NCBI GenBank assembly: GCA_038527375.1
Contig: JBCBFU010000009.1
Span: forward strand, 1 to 64,000
Direction of reading: 5' to 3'
Length of the DNA stretch: 64,000 nt
Origin: Shimia_B sp038527375
Lineage (GTDB): Bacteria; Pseudomonadota; Alphaproteobacteria; Rhodobacterales; Rhodobacteraceae
The notes beneath the pieces were generated by a model. That model saw only the letters and a program-made list of their open reading frames with translations. It ran no database searches and was not told where the DNA came from. The position numbers and the translations under genes were made by a program. Position 1 is the stretch's first letter. Every line of letters starts with the position of its first letter. This document shows, in pieces, positions 61,106 to 64,000 of the stretch.

Positions 61106-61431
61106 GCTGGATTGATGTGGGTCATATCGACGACGTGCCCGAACGCGGGGCACGCCTGATCAAAACACCTGTGGGCTGTGTGGCGCTGTTCCGCACGGGA
61201 CCGGCCGAGGTCTTTGCGGCCTCGAATACCTGTCCCCACAAACAGGGACCTTTGTCCGAGGGGATCGTGCACGGGCAAAAGGTTACCTGCCCGCTGCACA
61301 ATTGGGTCTTTGATCTGAACACAGGCGAGGCGCAGGGCGAAGACGGTCGCATCGACACCTACCCTGTCCGCCTCGACGGTGAGCGGATCCTGCTGGATGG
61401 CGCAGCCGTGGGACAACGGAGCGCGGCCTGA
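61102..61431 (+). CDS. nirD: nitrite reductase small subunit NirD
   Basis: A 109-residue Rieske-type protein that partners NirB. The cluster motifs CPHKQGPL (near 44) and CPLHNWVF (near 64) hold the complete Cys-His pairs expected of a functional [2Fe-2S] centre; many short NirD proteins lack these. The ATGA overlap with nirB and one-base overlap (TGATG) with nasA indicate translational coupling. Confidence 0.92.
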   Translation: MSWIDVGHIDDVPERGARLIKTPVGCVALFRTGPAEVFAASNTCPHKQGPLSEGIVHGQKVTCPLHNWVFDLNTGEAQGEDGRIDTYPVRLDGERILLDGAAVGQRSAA

Positions 61432-64000
61432 TGGACGGAAGCGCGCTGCCTGAGACCAAATCGACCTGCCCCTATTGTGGGGTGGGCTGCGGGGTGTTGC
61501 TGCGCCCTGACGGCGAGGGCGGTCTGGCGGTGCGCGGCGATCCCGATCATCCGGCGAATTACGGGCGGCTCTGCTCCAAGGGCTCGGCGCTCGGCGAGAC
61601 CCTCGCGCGCGAGGGTCGTCTTCTCACCCCGCAGATCGGCGGGCGTCGTGCCGAATGGGACGAAGCACTCGATCTGGTGGCCGACGGGTTCAGCGCGACC
61701 ATCGCCGAGCACGGTCCGGATGCGGTGGCTTTCTACGTCTCGGGGCAGTTGCTGACCGAAGACTACTACGTCGCCAACAAGTTGATGAAAGGCTTCATCG
61801 GGTCGGCCAATATCGACACGAATTCAAGGCTTTGCATGGCCTCGAGCGTCGCAGGCCACAAGCGCGCCTTTGGCACCGACACTGTTCCCGGCACCTATGA
61901 AGACCTCGACGAGGCCGACCTTGTCGTTCTGGTGGGATCGAACCTCGCCTGGTGCCACCCGGTGCTGCATCAGCGTCTGATGGCCGCGCGTGCAGAACGT
62001 GGCACCAAGATCATCGTCGTCGATCCCCGCCGCACGGCGAGCTGTGAAGAGGCTGACCTGCATTTGCCACTGGCCCCTGGCAGCGACGTGGCGCTGTTCA
62101 ATCACCTGCTGGCCCAAATCGCCGAGCGCGGCGCGGTCGACACCGCGTTTCAGATCCATGTGGAGGGCGCAGAGGCCGCCATAGACGCCGCACGCGCTGA
62201 CGATGTGGCCGCGACGGGCCTGTCCGAAGCTGATCTGGCCGCGTTTTGCGACATGTGGATCGGGACCCGTAAGGTCGTCACGATCTACAGCCAGGGCGTG
62301 AACCAATCCACAAGTGGCGTCGACAAGGTCAATTCGATCCTGAACTGCCACCTCGCCACGGGCCGCATTGGCCAGCCCGGCATGGGTCCATTTTCCGTAA
62401 CGGGTCAGCCCAACGCCATGGGCGGGCGTGAGGTCGGCGGTCTGGCCAATATGCTGGCCTGCCATCTAGATCTGGAAAACCCGACCCACCGCGATCAGGT
62501 GCGCAGCTTCTGGTCTGCACCTCACATGCCCGATGCGCCCGGCCTCAAGGCCGTCGACATGTTCCGCGCCGTGGGCGATGACCGGATCAAGGCACTCTGG
62601 ATCATTCACACCAACCCCGCTGTTTCGATGCCCGAGGCCGGCGCCGTGCGCGACGCCATCGAGGGTTGCGATTTTGTCGTGGTGAGCGACATCACCGACC
62701 GCAGCGACACGGCAAAACTCGCCGATGTTCTCTTGCCCGCAACGGGCTGGGCAGAAAAAGACGGCACCGTTACCAATTCCGATCGCACGATCAGCCGCCA
62801 GCGCGCCACCCTGCCCGCCCCGGGCCAAGCGCGCGATGACTGGCGCATCCTTGCCGATGTCGGCGCACGCATGGGCTGGCCTGACGCGTTCAACTGGGAC
62901 AGCCCGGCCGAGATTTTCCGCGAGCACGCCGCTTTGTCCGGGATTGCAGGCAAGTTGGGGCGCGACTTCGACATCTCGGCCCTCGCAGACCTGAGCCTGC
63001 AGGGCTACGACGCCATGGCACCCGTGCGTTGGCCTGTAACTGCCGACCGAATTGGGGGACGCTTCTTTGGCGACGGCGCGTTTTTCCACGCGGACGGGCG
63101 CGCGCGCATGATCGCTGTCTCCCGCAAGGCCCCCGCCGCGCTGCCCGACGCCGATCATCCCTTTGTGCTCAACACCGGGCGCAGCCGCGACCAGTGGCAC
63201 ACGATGACACGCACCACGCTGGCCCCGCGCCTGAACACCCATCTGGCAGAGCCGCACCTCGACCTGCCACCCGCCGACGCTGTGCGGCTAGGCGTGGGTC
63301 CTGCCGATCTGGTGGAGGTGACAAATGCCCATGGCCGCGCCGTTTTGCGCGCACGCATCACCGACGACGTGCGCCCCGGTCAGGTCTATGCGCCTATCCA
63401 CTGGACCGCGGACACGGCCCCGTCGGCGCGCATCGACGATGTCGTCGCCGCCGCCACCGACCCGATGTCAGGACAACCCGAAAGCAAGGCCTGCCCCGTC
63501 GCCGTCAACCGGCTTGACGCCACATGGTACGGGTTCGCCGTGTCGCGCAGTGAACCGGACCCCGATTGCACCTATTGGGCGCGGGTCCGCACGGACGCTG
63601 GCTGGCGCCTCGAGATGGCGGGCACCGATCAGATCGAGGACTGGGAGGCTGCGGCCCGCACGCTTTTTGATCTGCCCGACGCTGATGCGCAGATCGTGTC
63701 CGACACCCGCGGGGCCACGCGCGTGGCCCTGATCCGCGATGCTGTGCTGGAGGCGGCGCTGTTCATCTCGCCACGCCCCGTAGCTGTCATGCGCGACTAC
63801 CTCGCCACGCAACCCGGCGCACCCGCGCTCGATATCCTGACAGGCCGCGCACCAGCAGGCCGCCCCGACCCTGGCCCCACGATCTGCGCCTGTTTCCAGG
63901 TCGGGCTGAACACCATCACGCAAGCCATCGCCGAACAGGGCCTGACAGACGTTGCCGCCATCGGCGCGGCCCTCAGCGCAGGAACCAATTGCGGGGCCTG
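61431..64000 (+). CDS. nasA: assimilatory nitrate reductase catalytic subunit NasA (3' end missing)
   Basis: The frame runs from ATG 61431 to the window edge, 856 codons without a stop. It is a molybdopterin oxidoreductase reducing nitrate to nitrite in the cytoplasm. The N-terminal [4Fe-4S] motif is CPYCGVGCGV with LCSKGS. The Mo-coordinating cysteine is in TNSRLCMASSVAG near residue 135. MGD-binding blocks (VVDPRRTASCEEADLHL and GPFSVTGQPNAMGGREVGG) follow. A C-terminal BFD-like [2Fe-2S] domain starts near 819 (CACFQVGLNTIT) and the window ends in its second cysteine motif (TNCGA), so only about 20-40 residues are missing. Confidence 0.95.
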   Translation, partial: MDGSALPETKSTCPYCGVGCGVLLRPDGEGGLAVRGDPDHPANYGRLCSKGSALGETLAREGRLLTPQIGGRRAEWDEALDLVADGFSATIAEHGPDAVAFYVSGQLLTEDYYVANKLMKGFIGSANIDTNSRLCMASSVAGHKRAFGTDTVPGTYEDLDEADLVVLVGSNLAWCHPVLHQRLMAARAERGTKIIVVDPRRTASCEEADLHLPLAPGSDVALFNHLLAQIAERGAVDTAFQIHVEGAEAAIDAARADDVAATGLSEADLAAFCDMWIGTRKVVTIYSQGVNQSTSGVDKVNSILNCHLATGRIGQPGMGPFSVTGQPNAMGGREVGGLANMLACHLDLENPTHRDQVRSFWSAPHMPDAPGLKAVDMFRAVGDDRIKALWIIHTNPAVSMPEAGAVRDAIEGCDFVVVSDITDRSDTAKLADVLLPATGWAEKDGTVTNSDRTISRQRATLPAPGQARDDWRILADVGARMGWPDAFNWDSPAEIFREHAALSGIAGKLGRDFDISALADLSLQGYDAMAPVRWPVTADRIGGRFFGDGAFFHADGRARMIAVSRKAPAALPDADHPFVLNTGRSRDQWHTMTRTTLAPRLNTHLAEPHLDLPPADAVRLGVGPADLVEVTNAHGRAVLRARITDDVRPGQVYAPIHWTADTAPSARIDDVVAAATDPMSGQPESKACPVAVNRLDATWYGFAVSRSEPDPDCTYWARVRTDAGWRLEMAGTDQIEDWEAAARTLFDLPDADAQIVSDTRGATRVALIRDAVLEAALFISPRPVAVMRDYLATQPGAPALDILTGRAPAGRPDPGPTICACFQVGLNTITQAIAEQGLTDVAAIGAALSAGTNCGA

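Noticed and set aside
1..64000. CRISPR arrays, insertion sequences, toxin-antitoxin or defence genes
   Set aside because: No regularly spaced direct repeats, transposase motifs or recognisable defence proteins were seen on either strand; gene content is core metabolism, division and nitrate assimilation.

Overview
The window is a GC-rich chromosomal segment of an alphaproteobacterium. It most likely belongs to the Rhodobacteraceae (Roseobacter group). The basis is the gene order bolA/J-domain/cobS/cobT, two DUF2484 genes inside the division cluster, a Tat-type MsrB, the NasTS-nrt-nir-nas island, a DUF1127 gene followed by CCTCCC-loop hairpins, a GTTC-N7-GTTC LexA box and CtrA half-sites. No genus is proposed. 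No insertion sequence, prophage, integrase or CRISPR array was found; this is core chromosome.

Layout. (1) 1-11.5 kb: a methyltransferase, a DUF4177 protein, BolA and a J-domain protein, then the CobS and CobT subunits of aerobic cobaltochelatase with a racemase-fold protein and a secreted protein between them. A leftward group lies between the J-domain gene and cobS: a sigma-like/anti-sigma chimera, a Tat-exported MsrB and two small membrane proteins. An M24 aminopeptidase and a DUF427 protein follow. (2) 11.5-14.6 kb: a ClC transporter and an FAD-linked D-lactate-type dehydrogenase. (3) 14.6-39.2 kb: a long leftward division and cell wall (dcw) cluster, in transcription order mraZ-rsmH-ftsL-ftsI-murE-murF-mraY-murD-ftsW-murG-murC-DUF2484-DUF2484-murB-ddl-ftsQ-ftsA-ftsZ-lpxC-bamD-recN. 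Many genes overlap by 4-13 nt. One flavoprotein gene is inserted on the opposite strand between ftsW and murD. A 700-bp leader precedes mraZ. (4) 39.9-51.6 kb: mrp, a DUF1127 gene with four hairpins resembling the CcsR small RNAs, an Lrp/LysE pair, uvrD with a LexA box, an L-lactate-type oxidase, a PAS-like protein, pyruvate carboxylase and a MAPEG protein. (5) 51.9-64 kb: tRNA-Gly(GCC), then the nitrate assimilation island nasT-nasS-nrtA-nrtB-nrtCD-nirB-nirD-nasA. The last gene runs off the window.

How the parts work together. The dcw block makes lipid II (murA and other steps lie elsewhere) and assembles the divisome. Its leader carries 10-bp-phased TGGGA repeats as expected for MraZ, a terminator-like hairpin just before mraZ, a pair of NrdR-like palindromes and a cluster of GANTC sites. 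In the nitrate island, cytoplasmic NasS (ligand sensor) and NasT (ANTAR RNA-binding antiterminator) should act on the leader before nrtA. There a hairpin with an A1/G4 hexaloop precedes a strong intrinsic terminator. NrtABC(D) imports nitrate/nitrite, NasA reduces nitrate and NirBD reduces nitrite to ammonium.

The most unusual items are the sigma-region-2/RskA-type chimera next to a periplasmic MsrB, the four-hairpin CCTCCC array, the dcw leader, a racemase-family protein lacking both catalytic cysteines, and a fused nitrate ABC ATPase with one apparently degenerate nucleotide site.
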